5,411 nt of DNA from an uncultured Acidimicrobiaceae bacterium (GCA_903907185.1 CAIVND010000031.1:1-5411); one strand, 5' to 3'; positions 1 through 5,071 are shown, numbered from the stretch's first letter. Made by a program: numbers and translations. Notes: generated by a model from the sequence alone, not told the origin.

Positions 1-423
1 CGTGGTCGTGGTCGTGGTCGCAGTCGTGGGGGTGATCTTGACTGCTTGAAGCGGCGGGGTGGTACTCAGCGTCGAAGTGGTTGGTTTCGGGATTGATTTC
101 CCCGGTGAGGTCGGGGTTGAGCTTGGCGTTGTAGCCAAGCTGTGACGGGGAGTTGAACCGGCAGAGACCGAGGGTGTTCGAGGTACCGTGTGCCGAGTTG
201 TAACGACCAAGATTGCAGCGACGACAAGTCCGAGAGCGGTCCACGTCACCGCGTCACGCCCGATCGGCCGTCTCCTCCGTGGCGACTGTGCTTCGAGGGA
301 TCGATCGTCATCTGGCCTCTGGCCGAGAGCAGGGGGGTGAGGACGCCGATACCAACTCACGGAGTTAAGTGTGTTGAGGTCGGCTCCCGAACGACCTACC
401 GGTAGCCTCATGGAACAAACCAT
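1..423 (-). CDS. Membrane-anchored Ser/Thr/Pro-rich protein, N-terminal part, cut by the window edge
   Basis: I do not recognise this gene. The frame is open from an ATG at 423-421 to the window edge, giving 141 residues with no stop. Residues 1-47 are polar; 48-52 are Pro-Arg-Arg-Arg-Arg; residues about 60-76 (TWTALGLVVAAILVVTT) form one hydrophobic segment. Everything after that is rich in Thr, Ser and Pro and ends in a run of Thr. The basic stretch before the helix predicts the N-terminus inside and the Thr/Pro-rich part outside the membrane, like a stalk ahead of an extracellular domain that lies beyond the window. In-frame alternative starts are ATG at 411 and GTG at 360. None has a clear Shine-Dalgarno sequence; a TATAAC box lies 11 nt before ATG 423. 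It diverges from the pirin gene. Another minus-strand frame is open from 253 to 1 and has more GC at third positions, so the frame choice is not certain; the basic-plus-helix-plus-linker order is why I prefer this one. Confidence 0.55.
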   Translation of the reverse strand, partial: MVCSMRLPVGRSGADLNTLNSVSWYRRPHPPALGQRPDDDRSLEAQSPRRRRPIGRDAVTWTALGLVVAAILVVTTRHTVPRTPSVSAGSTPRHSLATTPSSTPTSPGKSIPKPTTSTLSTTPPLQAVKITPTTATTTTTT

Positions 424-507
424 CGGTCTCGTGCGTTATAGCTAGCAGAACAGCCGATCTGGCTATGAACGAGGCGCCTACCAGCGCCAAGTTGAAAGGA
501 GCACACT
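424..507. promoter_or_regulatory. Divergent promoter region between the left-edge gene and pirin
   Basis: This 84-base gap must hold promoters for both flanking genes. On the minus strand TATAAC (435-440) is a good -10 box, with no convincing -35; it would give a leader of only about 4-5 nt for ATG 423. On the plus strand TATGAA (464-469) is a weak -10 candidate for pirin, also without a clear -35. An imperfect dyad AGCC-GATCT-GGCT (452-464) could be an operator, and a perfect 5-bp inverted repeat GGCGC/GCGCC (473-477 and 484-488, 6-nt loop) lies just before the pirin ribosome binding site. All assignments are by eye. Confidence 0.35.
495..501 (+). promoter_or_regulatory. Ribosome binding site of pirin
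   Basis: AAAGGAG ends 6 nt before the GTG at 508. This spacing decides in favour of the GTG start over later starts. Confidence 0.75.
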
Positions 508-1467
508 GTGCCCGCAGTAACTGTTGATGATCAGATGGTTCTTCCCGTTCTCACGCCCGTCAATGAGGCATTCCTCCAAGAGCGACCGGTGCGTCAGCTC
601 ACCTCTGCACCCTCGGCATTTGAGGGCGAAGGCTTCCCCGTTCGCCGAGCCTTCTTTGGTATCAGCAACGCCGACCTCGACCCGTTTATCCATATGGATC
701 AGATGGGTGAGGTGGAGTATGCACCGGGCGAGGCGAAGGGTACGCCTTGGCATCCGCACCGTGGTTTCGAGACGGTCACCTACATCATTGATGGCACCTT
801 TCAGCACCGTGATTCGATCGGTGGCGGCGGCCTGATCAGCGACGGCGACACGCAGTGGATGACCGCAGGAGCTGGAATCTTGCACATCGAACGACCACCG
901 GAGGAGCTCGTCGCCTCGGGTGGCCTCTTTCATGGCATCCAGCTGTGGGTGAACCTTCCCGCTCGAGCGAAGTGGATCGATCCGAAGTACCAAGACATCT
1001 CACGCGACGAACTGGCGTTGGTGCGGTCGCCCGACGGTGGTGCGCTTGTTCGCGTGATCGCCGGTTCGATCGACGGCCACGCCGGTCCTGGATCCACGCA
1101 CACGCCGATCACCATGGCCCACGCGACCATTGCTCCGGGCGCAAAGCTGACACTTCCGTGGCCATCGCACCAAAATGGCCTCGTCTACGTCCTTGGTGGC
1201 ATGGGATCGATTGGTTCACAGCACCATGCCCTGCGCACTGGTCAGCTTGCCCTCCTTGGAAGTGGGGACTATTTCACGGTTGAGGGGGCAGTTGATACCG
1301 CATCGCCCGCGACGCAGCTTGATCTATTGATCCTTGGTGGAGAACCGATCGGAGAGCCGGTCGCCAAGTACGGTCCATTTGTCATGAACTCGACGCAGGA
1401 ACTTGAGCAGGCTTTCGAAGACTTTCGTTCGGGGAAGATGGGCTCGATCCCAGCCGGGGAGAGCTAG
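508..1467 (+). CDS. Pirin family protein (cupin-fold iron protein)
   Basis: Pirins are bicupin proteins that bind one non-haem iron in the N-terminal barrel; some bacterial members have quercetin 2,3-dioxygenase activity and others act through protein partners. The substrate here is unknown. The 319-residue product has the family signature HPHRGFETVTYIIDG (82-96) followed by HRDS, QWMTAGAGILHIE and HGIQLWVNLP. The four iron ligands expected by comparison with human pirin are present: H82, H84, H126 and E128. The C-terminal cupin (about 180-310) ends in the usual GGEPIGEPVAKYGPFVMN stretch (277-294), so the protein is complete. The start is GTG with a good ribosome binding site. About 30 residues precede the usual pirin core. 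The gene is divergent from the left-edge membrane protein and convergent with the Fur gene, 36 bases apart, so it is probably transcribed alone. No signal peptide is seen, so it should be cytoplasmic. Confidence 0.95.
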   Translation: MPAVTVDDQMVLPVLTPVNEAFLQERPVRQLTSAPSAFEGEGFPVRRAFFGISNADLDPFIHMDQMGEVEYAPGEAKGTPWHPHRGFETVTYIIDGTFQHRDSIGGGGLISDGDTQWMTAGAGILHIERPPEELVASGGLFHGIQLWVNLPARAKWIDPKYQDISRDELALVRSPDGGALVRVIAGSIDGHAGPGSTHTPITMAHATIAPGAKLTLPWPSHQNGLVYVLGGMGSIGSQHHALRTGQLALLGSGDYFTVEGAVDTASPATQLDLLILGGEPIGEPVAKYGPFVMNSTQELEQAFEDFRSGKMGSIPAGES

Positions 1468-1497
1468 GAGTTCGTTTTGCGAGTCAGCATCGCCCGG

Positions 1498-1512
1498 TGT
1501 CGCTCAGCGACA
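1498..1512. terminator. Small dyad at the pirin/Fur convergence, possible weak terminator
   Basis: TGTCGCTCAGCGACA is a perfect dyad with 7-base arms around one central base, and it spans the Fur stop codon (1504-1506). It could form a short hairpin in either transcript. There is no following T tract on either strand, so if it terminates transcription it is not by a classical intrinsic mechanism. Confidence 0.25.
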
Positions 1513-1911
1513 GCGTGGGCACAGTCCTTGAAAGACGATCTCCGTGCCGGTGATCAGGTAGCCGTGAAGCTCATCGGCGTTGAGCCGGGGATTGGACGCA
1601 GGGATCGCCACATCTTGTAATGAACCGCATGAGGTACATACAAGGTGGTGGTGTGCAATCAAGACATTTGGGTCATAGCGCTTTGGACCGCTTCCGTTGG
1701 CAATCTCGAGGATCTCGCCCATGGCGACGAGTTCATTGAGTGTGTTGTACACCGTGGCCATAGAAAGTTCTGGCAGCTCTTGTCTCGCGCGGCTCAGGAC
1801 CACCTCCGCGCTGAGGTGGACGTTCTCACCGCGAAGCACGGCAGCGACGGCGCGACGCTGCGGCGTCATTCGCCAATCGCGAAGCTCCAAGCGTTCGAGG
1901 AGATCGCTAAT
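1504..1911 (-). CDS. Fur family transcriptional regulator (Fur/PerR type)
   Basis: Fur-family proteins are dimeric winged-helix repressors that sense iron, zinc, manganese or peroxide. Counting from a TTG at 1890, residues 6-20 (WRMTPQRRAVAAVLR) and the recognition helix at 43-54 (SMATVYNTLNEL) are typical. H80-H82 follow RYDPNVLIA, and C85/C88 with C124/C127 form the structural zinc site. These do not decide between Fur and PerR. The start is doubtful. The seven codons before TTG 1890 read ISDLLER, the conserved start of helix 1 in this family, so coding extends upstream. The coordinates here use an ATT at 1911, preceded by AAAAAGGA about 8 nt upstream, giving 135 residues. TTG 1890 has no ribosome binding site. 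An ATG at 1930 lies one base out of frame across an A5 run and would give a natural N-terminus if one A were missing. It is convergent with pirin and lies downstream of the CopD-like gene on the same strand, 88 bases away. Confidence 0.92.
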   Translation of the reverse strand: MSDLLERLELRDWRMTPQRRAVAAVLRGENVHLSAEVVLSRARQELPELSMATVYNTLNELVAMGEILEIANGSGPKRYDPNVLIAHHHLVCTSCGSLQDVAIPASNPRLNADELHGYLITGTEIVFQGLCPRCR

Positions 1912-1927
1912 TGCCCGAGTCCTTTTT

Positions 1928-1943
1928 CATAATTGTCATGTTA
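1928..1943 (-). promoter_or_regulatory. Candidate promoter and AT-rich dyad before the Fur gene
   Basis: On the minus strand TAACAT (1938-1943) fits a TANNNT -10 box and lies 7 nt before the ATG at 1930, the spacing expected for a leaderless transcript. No good -35 is seen. The same stretch holds an imperfect dyad (CATAATTGTCATG, 1928-1940) in an unusually AT-rich patch. Fur-family genes are often autoregulated through AT-rich dyads, so this is a possible operator, but it is not a good match to a canonical Fur box. Confidence 0.3.
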
Positions 1944-1999
1944 TCGGCGGTCTTGTCCCTATCGGCGAATATCGAGTGCGTGGGGCGGAGAGCCAGTCC

Positions 2000-2437
2000 T
2001 CAGGCGCTGAGCAGCGCACCGAGGATCAAGGCGATTAAGGAAGCGATGCCGGCGAGGCCGCCAAAGGCCGCAAGCTGTGCCCGCGACCGTGAACGCTGAT
2101 GGAGATAGGCAAACAGCCCAGCAAGAAGTGCAACGGCGATCTTGATCGAAAGGACAACAAACCACGAGTGCGATGTGGTTCCGCTATGGATCGCTGCAAC
2201 GTTCCAAAATCCAGTGAGGATGAGGATGAAGTAGGCGGGCCACTGCAGGCGACCAAAGGCGTGGGCGACCGCCTTGGTAGCGCCATCGCCAAATCCTCGG
2301 ATCGTTCCGAGAAGTCCAGCGACGGTGAACTGCCCACCGACGAAGATGGCTGCAGCAAGGACATGGAGAGAGATCCGGATACCGGTAGCAATAGAGGGCA
2401 GTTGCGTCGTGGCAACGAGCAGGGTAGGCGAGACCAT
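2000..2437 (-). CDS. CopD-like four-helix membrane protein
   Basis: The 145-residue product is almost entirely membrane-embedded, with predicted helices at about 20-45, 66-83, 91-112 and 122-143. The pattern LHVLAAAIFVGGQF (24-37), then ILTGFWN (73-79), then LSIKIAVALLAGLFAYLHQR (96-115), resembles the CopD family (copper resistance membrane protein) and related small integral membrane proteins. H25 in helix 1 and H113 at the end of helix 3 are candidate metal or haem ligands, with H59, H84 and H90 outside the helices. Copper transport is known for some CopD proteins but cannot be claimed here. ATG 2437 is the first start after an in-frame stop; it has no good ribosome binding site but has TAAGTT 6 nt upstream. 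The gene lies 53 bases downstream of the DUF4395 gene on the same strand, and its product may work in the same membrane process. Confidence 0.6.
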   Translation of the reverse strand: MVSPTLLVATTQLPSIATGIRISLHVLAAAIFVGGQFTVAGLLGTIRGFGDGATKAVAHAFGRLQWPAYFILILTGFWNVAAIHSGTTSHSWFVVLSIKIAVALLAGLFAYLHQRSRSRAQLAAFGGLAGIASLIALILGALLSA

Positions 2438-2443
2438 CGCAAC

Positions 2444-2449
2444 AACTTA
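2444..2449 (-). promoter_or_regulatory. Candidate -10 box giving a leaderless start for the CopD-like gene
   Basis: TAAGTT on the minus strand fits TANNNT and is followed by GTTGCG (6 nt) and then the ATG at 2437, so transcription would begin at or next to the A of the start codon. No -35 match is visible upstream, which lies in the repeat at 2456-2507. Confidence 0.35.
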
Positions 2450-2455
2450 CCCTGA

Positions 2456-2507
2456 CTAACTGTCCGGGAGGGCTAACTGCTCTGGAGGGCTTAGCTGTTC
2501 TGGAGTG
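2456..2507. repeat. Three tandem 17-18 bp imperfect repeats across the DUF4395 stop codon
   Basis: Three units follow each other directly: 2456-2472 (CTAACTGTCCGGGAGGG), 2473-2489 (CTAACTGCTCTGGAGGG) and 2490-2507 (CTTAGCTGTTCTGGAGTG). Units 1 and 2 differ at three or four positions; unit 3 has one extra base and several changes. Unit 3 contains the DUF4395 stop codon (2491-2493) and the last residues of the protein, so the array may have grown by duplication of the gene end. No function is apparent. Confidence 0.7.
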
Positions 2508-2994
2508 TCTTGGTCTTCCTGCTGTAGATATCTGCACACTCAAGACAGATCGCTTCGGAGATAATGCCATGGCGCATCAGCACCGCAAAGATCTTGCACC
2601 CAACGCAGTAGCCAAACACTGACTCAAGGAGCGCTGGCACGCACAGCAGTCCTACGAGGACCCTTGCGGCTAATCCCTCACCGACGAGCCAGAGAACGAG
2701 TGCGCTCACGGTGAAGGTGGCACCCATTGCTTGTGCGAAGCGCTTTGGTGGTCCGGGAACCAACTTCTTGTATCGATCGAGGCGGGGAGCGATGACCCCG
2801 GTCGCGAGCCGACCGAGAGGACTGAGTCGCGGACCGGTGAGCACACGGGCGACAAAGCCATAGGCCAAGGGAATCGTCAGCCAGAGGGTATTTGTCGCAA
2901 CGCAAACAATTGCCATGATGAGGACACCCGCGCCGACACTGCGCGCAGCCACATCGTTGACTGGGTTGGGAAAGCTAAAGAATCGATTTTGCAT
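2491..2994 (-). CDS. DUF4395 family membrane protein with two CxxC motifs
   Basis: The 167-residue product matches the DUF4395 pattern along its whole length: FPNPVNDVAARSVGAG (8-23), YGFVARVLTGPRLSPLGRLA (45-64), APRL, then VPGPPKRFAQAMGA (79-92) and GYCVGCKIF (128-136). Hydrophobic segments lie at about 18-34, 37-54, 92-106 and 110-127, so it is a small integral membrane protein. Cysteine pairs C130/C133 and C150/C153 form two CxxC motifs near the C-terminus, which could be redox active or bind metal. The molecular function of the family is not established; a role in thiol chemistry is an inference from the cysteines. ATG 2994 has no Shine-Dalgarno sequence but has TAGACT exactly 6 nt upstream, which fits a leaderless mRNA. 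It lies behind the amidohydrolase terminator and ahead of the CopD-like gene, with which it may share a transcript. Confidence 0.88.
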   Translation of the reverse strand: MQNRFFSFPNPVNDVAARSVGAGVLIMAIVCVATNTLWLTIPLAYGFVARVLTGPRLSPLGRLATGVIAPRLDRYKKLVPGPPKRFAQAMGATFTVSALVLWLVGEGLAARVLVGLLCVPALLESVFGYCVGCKIFAVLMRHGIISEAICLECADIYSRKTKTLQNS

Positions 2995-3000
2995 GGCAAC

Positions 3001-3028
3001 AGTCTAGGAGTCGGGAAAAAAAGTACAA
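3001..3028 (-). promoter_or_regulatory. Candidate promoter of the DUF4395 gene overlapping the upstream terminator
   Basis: On the minus strand TTGTAC (3023-3028), a 16-base spacer and TAGACT (3001-3006) make a plausible -35/-10 pair. TAGACT is followed by GTTGCC and then the ATG at 2994, placing the predicted transcription start at the start codon. The -35 box is the foot of the terminator hairpin and the spacer contains its T tract. Confidence 0.4.
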
Positions 3029-3058
3029 CGCCCGCCCCGAGATCGGGACGGGCGTTGT
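3016..3058 (-). terminator. Intrinsic terminator of the amidohydrolase gene
   Basis: Read on the minus strand, arms at 3043-3058 and 3025-3040 pair almost perfectly (about 14-15 bp around a short loop, one G-U wobble, very GC-rich). They are followed by AC and seven Ts (complement of A7 at 3016-3022). It starts 26 bases after the amidohydrolase stop codon. This is a textbook intrinsic terminator for that gene. Confidence 0.9.
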
Positions 3059-3083
3059 AATCAAAGCAGTTCCTGCGGAGCGA

Positions 3084-4100
3084 TCAGACCTTCGTGAACT
3101 GAGGAAAGACCTTTGCAGGGTTGGTGTTGAAGATGGTCTTCTTGTCCTCAGCGGTGAGGAAGTCGAACGAGGAGATAACGGGGACGAGGTCGTCACCGGT
3201 CTTTCCTGGTCCTTCACCCTCCTGGCGGACTGCTGCACCAGATCCTGGAGCTTCGGTACCAAACACCAGACGGTCAACGCCGCGCTGCTTGACCGCAGCG
3301 GTGAGGTAGTTGACGTCGTGTGCACAGGTGTCGAAGTACAAGTTCTGCGACAGGTCCTTTTGTGCAAGGTGGGCGTCTGAGGGGATGAAACGGTCAAGCG
3401 CTCCACCGCAGTGACAGACAATGACCTTGAGGCCGGGGAACTTCTCGAACACATCGCTGTGCGAGAGGATCTGGGTCGCAAGGTACTGCTCCATGACGAA
3501 GCCGAGCTGGTAGTTCTGTGGAACCACAGCGAAGCGTGGGTCGAGGCAGGTCGTTCCATGAACGATGATCGGTACCTGGTTCTTTTCGCAGTACTCATAG
3601 ACTGGATACCAGTACGGCTCATTCATGCCTGGGGTCGAACGGACACCAGCTGGATCTGGGCTCAAGTAGGCGGCGACGAAACCAAGTTCTTCGACACAGC
3701 GCTTGAGTTCAGGCAAGCAGTGCGAGAGGTCCTCTGCGCTGCTCAACTGTGGGAGCTGGGCTGCGCCAAGGAAACGGGTTGGATGCATGTCGACCTGCTG
3801 CTTGATTGTGCCATTCACGTACTTGGTCCACGAGGGAAGCAGGTGGGCTGGCATCTGTCCCATCATGATGTAAGGACGTGGACCGATGATCTGCACATCG
3901 ATGTCGCGCTCATCCATGTAGGCAACGTGACTAGCAGCGGTCTTTGTGTACTCCTCAAGTGTTGCTGGGTCACGTCCACCTTCGCCGAATGGGCTCTTGC
4001 CAGCTGTGTTGGAGGCAAGCAGGTTCGCAACGTAGGAACGTGACGAAGCAGGCACCGACACGTGGCCGTGCACATCAAGAATTTTGTATCCGTCGTACAT
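3084..4100 (-). CDS. Amidohydrolase 2 family protein, similar to LigJ (4-oxalomesaconate hydratase) and ACMSD
   Basis: The 338-residue product is a TIM-barrel metal enzyme of the amidohydrolase-related (ACMSD) group. Visible motifs are DVHGHVS (9-15, metal ligands H11 and H13 on strand 1), IIVHGTT (178-184, H181), VCHCGGALDRF (228-238, H230) and FGTEAPGSG (280-288). In ACMSD and most relatives the last motif has Asp; Glu at this place (E283) is, as I recall, the zinc ligand arrangement described for LigJ, which hydrates 4-oxalomesaconate in the protocatechuate 4,5-cleavage and gallate pathways. That makes a hydratase, or a hydrolase on a related acid, more likely than a decarboxylase, but the substrate is not determined. 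No signal peptide is seen, so it should be cytoplasmic. ATG 4100 has a purine-rich GAAAGAGAGAG 3 nt upstream as a weak ribosome binding site. The gene has its own terminator at 3016-3058 and no ring-cleavage gene is visible nearby. Confidence 0.85.
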   Translation of the reverse strand: MYDGYKILDVHGHVSVPASSRSYVANLLASNTAGKSPFGEGGRDPATLEEYTKTAASHVAYMDERDIDVQIIGPRPYIMMGQMPAHLLPSWTKYVNGTIKQQVDMHPTRFLGAAQLPQLSSAEDLSHCLPELKRCVEELGFVAAYLSPDPAGVRSTPGMNEPYWYPVYEYCEKNQVPIIVHGTTCLDPRFAVVPQNYQLGFVMEQYLATQILSHSDVFEKFPGLKVIVCHCGGALDRFIPSDAHLAQKDLSQNLYFDTCAHDVNYLTAAVKQRGVDRLVFGTEAPGSGAAVRQEGEGPGKTGDDLVPVISSFDFLTAEDKKTIFNTNPAKVFPQFTKV

Positions 4101-4172
4101 GGACTCTCTCTTTCAGGTAAATGGTTCCGCAGTGCACCCAGCGAGAGAACGTAGCGGCCCCCCGAAGGCTCA

Positions 4173-4191
4173 ATCTTAGGAAACAATGTTT
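4173..4191 (-). promoter_or_regulatory. Candidate promoter and operator of the amidohydrolase gene
   Basis: On the minus strand TAAGAT (4173-4178) is a good -10 box about 72 bases before the ATG. The -35 region is poor. Immediately upstream, where the spacer would be, AAACAATGTTT (4181-4191) is a perfect dyad with 5-base arms and a single central base. A repressor bound there would block the promoter, so substrate-controlled expression is possible, but dyads this short occur by chance. Confidence 0.35.
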
Positions 4192-4295
4192 GTTTGCCGG
4201 ACTAAACACTCACATCTGGCGAGCGATTCGTCAACACAAGAGCATTCCACATCTCGGACATCCTTGAAACGAATTCTTTGAGGTTCGGCATGGGT

Positions 4296-4328
4296 AGCCG
4301 AGGGTAGGTCCAGATTGGCATCTCGGCT
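4296..4328. repeat. Perfect 7-bp inverted repeat in the intergenic region
   Basis: AGCCGAG (4296-4302) and CTCGGCT (4322-4328) are exact reverse complements separated by 19 bases. They could form a stem-loop in a transcript from either strand or be a spaced protein site. There is no T tract after either arm, so it is not an obvious terminator. Confidence 0.4.
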
Positions 4329-4445
4329 TCGGGCGGAGTCCAGGGTTATCGCTCCCACGGCGAGGTTCCCAGCTATCGAGAGACGCCAAAGGTGGGGGTG
4401 AGGTCGATCGTTCCAGTTCAGAGCCAGCGATTCCCCTCATGATGA

Positions 4446-4474
4446 TTGACACGTTCACAAGTTGCTCTTACAGT
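4446..4474 (+). promoter_or_regulatory. Sigma70-like promoter of the universal stress protein gene
   Basis: TTGACA (4446-4451), an exact -35 consensus, is followed by a 17-base spacer and TACAGT (4469-4474), a good -10 box. Transcription would begin near 4481, leaving a leader of about 65 bases before the ATG at 4547. It is the best promoter in the window and suggests substantial housekeeping-type expression. Confidence 0.75.
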
Positions 4475-4536
4475 TCGGCATAAGAGTCCAATCCTTGCCC
4501 GTGACACGAACCCTGCACGCGACATGGTTATCTCAC

Positions 4537-4541
4537 GGAGG
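4537..4541 (+). promoter_or_regulatory. Ribosome binding site of the universal stress protein gene
   Basis: GGAGG ends 5 nt before the ATG at 4547, which fixes the start codon. Confidence 0.8.
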
Positions 4542-4546
4542 TTGTA

Positions 4547-5014
4547 ATGGCAGAACAGGCGACTGACCTATTTTCTAACGTCTTGGTGGCGATCGATGAT
4601 TCAGAGATCTCGCTGAGCGCGATCTCTGCGGTGATCCCCAGCGTTAAGGCGGCAAAGGGCAAGATGTCCGTCGTCTTCGTCCGGCACCGTCCTGTGATGT
4701 TTGACTCCGCTGGCGCCGAATCGGCAAATGCCTGGGAGCTGATCGAGGAGTCGCTGACCGAAAGAGAGAAGGACTCCGAAAGGGACGCGTCGGCGCTCCT
4801 TGCTGGACAGGGTATCACCTCTACCTTCGTGGTACGTGATGGTGACCCTGCACGGGAGATCCTTGCGACCGCGACGGAACACGAGTCAAGTGTGGTTGTT
4901 CTCGGTGCTCCGGTGCACGGAGTCGTTGGCGCGATCTTGGAATCGTCGGTCGCCGAGTATCTGCTTCACCACTGCACGGTTCCGCTCCTCATCATTCACC
5001 CGCGCGCGGAGTAG
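4547..5014 (+). CDS. Universal stress protein (UspA family), ATP loop degenerate
   Basis: The 155-residue product is a single UspA domain of normal length. Strand 1 carries NVLVAIDDSE (11-20) with the Asp that contacts the nucleotide in ATP-binding members. The C-terminal half reads DPAREILATA (100-109), VVVLGAPVHG (116-125), ESSVAEYLLHH (132-142) and PLLIIHPR. The ATP-binding signature of the family is G-2x-G-9x-G-S/T; here it reads G120-A-P-V123, nine residues, then S133-S134, so the second and third glycines are replaced by Val and Ser. This suggests weak or no ATP binding, as in UspA-type rather than ATP-binding members. Such proteins are usually cytoplasmic dimers induced by starvation or stress; partners cannot be told from sequence. 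The gene has its own strong promoter and ribosome binding site and is convergent with the right-edge monooxygenase, so it is probably monocistronic. Confidence 0.93.
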   Translation: MAEQATDLFSNVLVAIDDSEISLSAISAVIPSVKAAKGKMSVVFVRHRPVMFDSAGAESANAWELIEESLTEREKDSERDASALLAGQGITSTFVVRDGDPAREILATATEHESSVVVLGAPVHGVVGAILESSVAEYLLHHCTVPLLIIHPRAE

Positions 5015-5036
5015 GCCCCACTTGGTTAGGGCAGAC

Positions 5037-5066
5037 CTCCTCAGGAGCTAACTGCTGGTTTAGCAG
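5037..5066. terminator. Possible bidirectional terminator between the stress protein and monooxygenase genes
   Basis: The 57-base convergent gap contains two small hairpins: CTCC-TCA-GGAG (5037-5047) and CTGCT-GGTTT-AGCAG (5052-5066), the latter followed on the plus strand by CGGGTTT. Both stems are short and the T tract is weak, so this is a location-based guess. Confidence 0.3.
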
Positions 5067-5071
5067 CGGGT

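Larger units (their letters stand above)
4101..4546. other. 446-base divergent intergenic region
   Basis: This gap separates the divergent amidohydrolase and stress-protein genes. Its left end holds the candidate amidohydrolase promoter (4173-4191) and its right end the stress-protein promoter and ribosome binding site (4446-4541). The middle, about 4200-4440, shows no credible gene: the two minus-strand open frames there (60 and 75 codons) have no ribosome binding site or recognisable motif. A 7-bp inverted repeat lies at 4296-4328. Confidence 0.6.

Noticed and set aside
2..49. Plus-strand end of a frame reading as a run of Val and other hydrophobic residues, like a C-terminal membrane helix
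   Set aside because: It is the complement of the Thr run in the minus-strand protein, and an almost pure Val helix is unlikely; it cannot be excluded without more sequence to the left.
190..405. 71-codon plus-strand frame
   Set aside because: No ribosome binding site or recognisable motif, and it is antisense to the membrane-anchored protein on the minus strand.
478..993. 171-codon minus-strand frame opposite pirin
   Set aside because: It lies wholly antisense to a gene with unmistakable pirin motifs and shows no motif of its own; it is a codon-bias shadow.
4176..4458. Two overlapping minus-strand frames of 60 and 75 codons in the intergenic region
   Set aside because: No ribosome binding site, no motif, mixed third-position bases, and the two overlap in different frames.
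4283..4481. 9-bp direct repeat GTTCGGCAT at 4283-4291 and 4473-4481
   Set aside because: A 9-bp match within a gap of this size is expected by chance about once in three such gaps, and it has no shared context.
5047..5056. GCTAACTGCT, also present in the tandem repeat at 2472-2481
   Set aside because: Ten-base matches are expected several times by chance in a window of this size.
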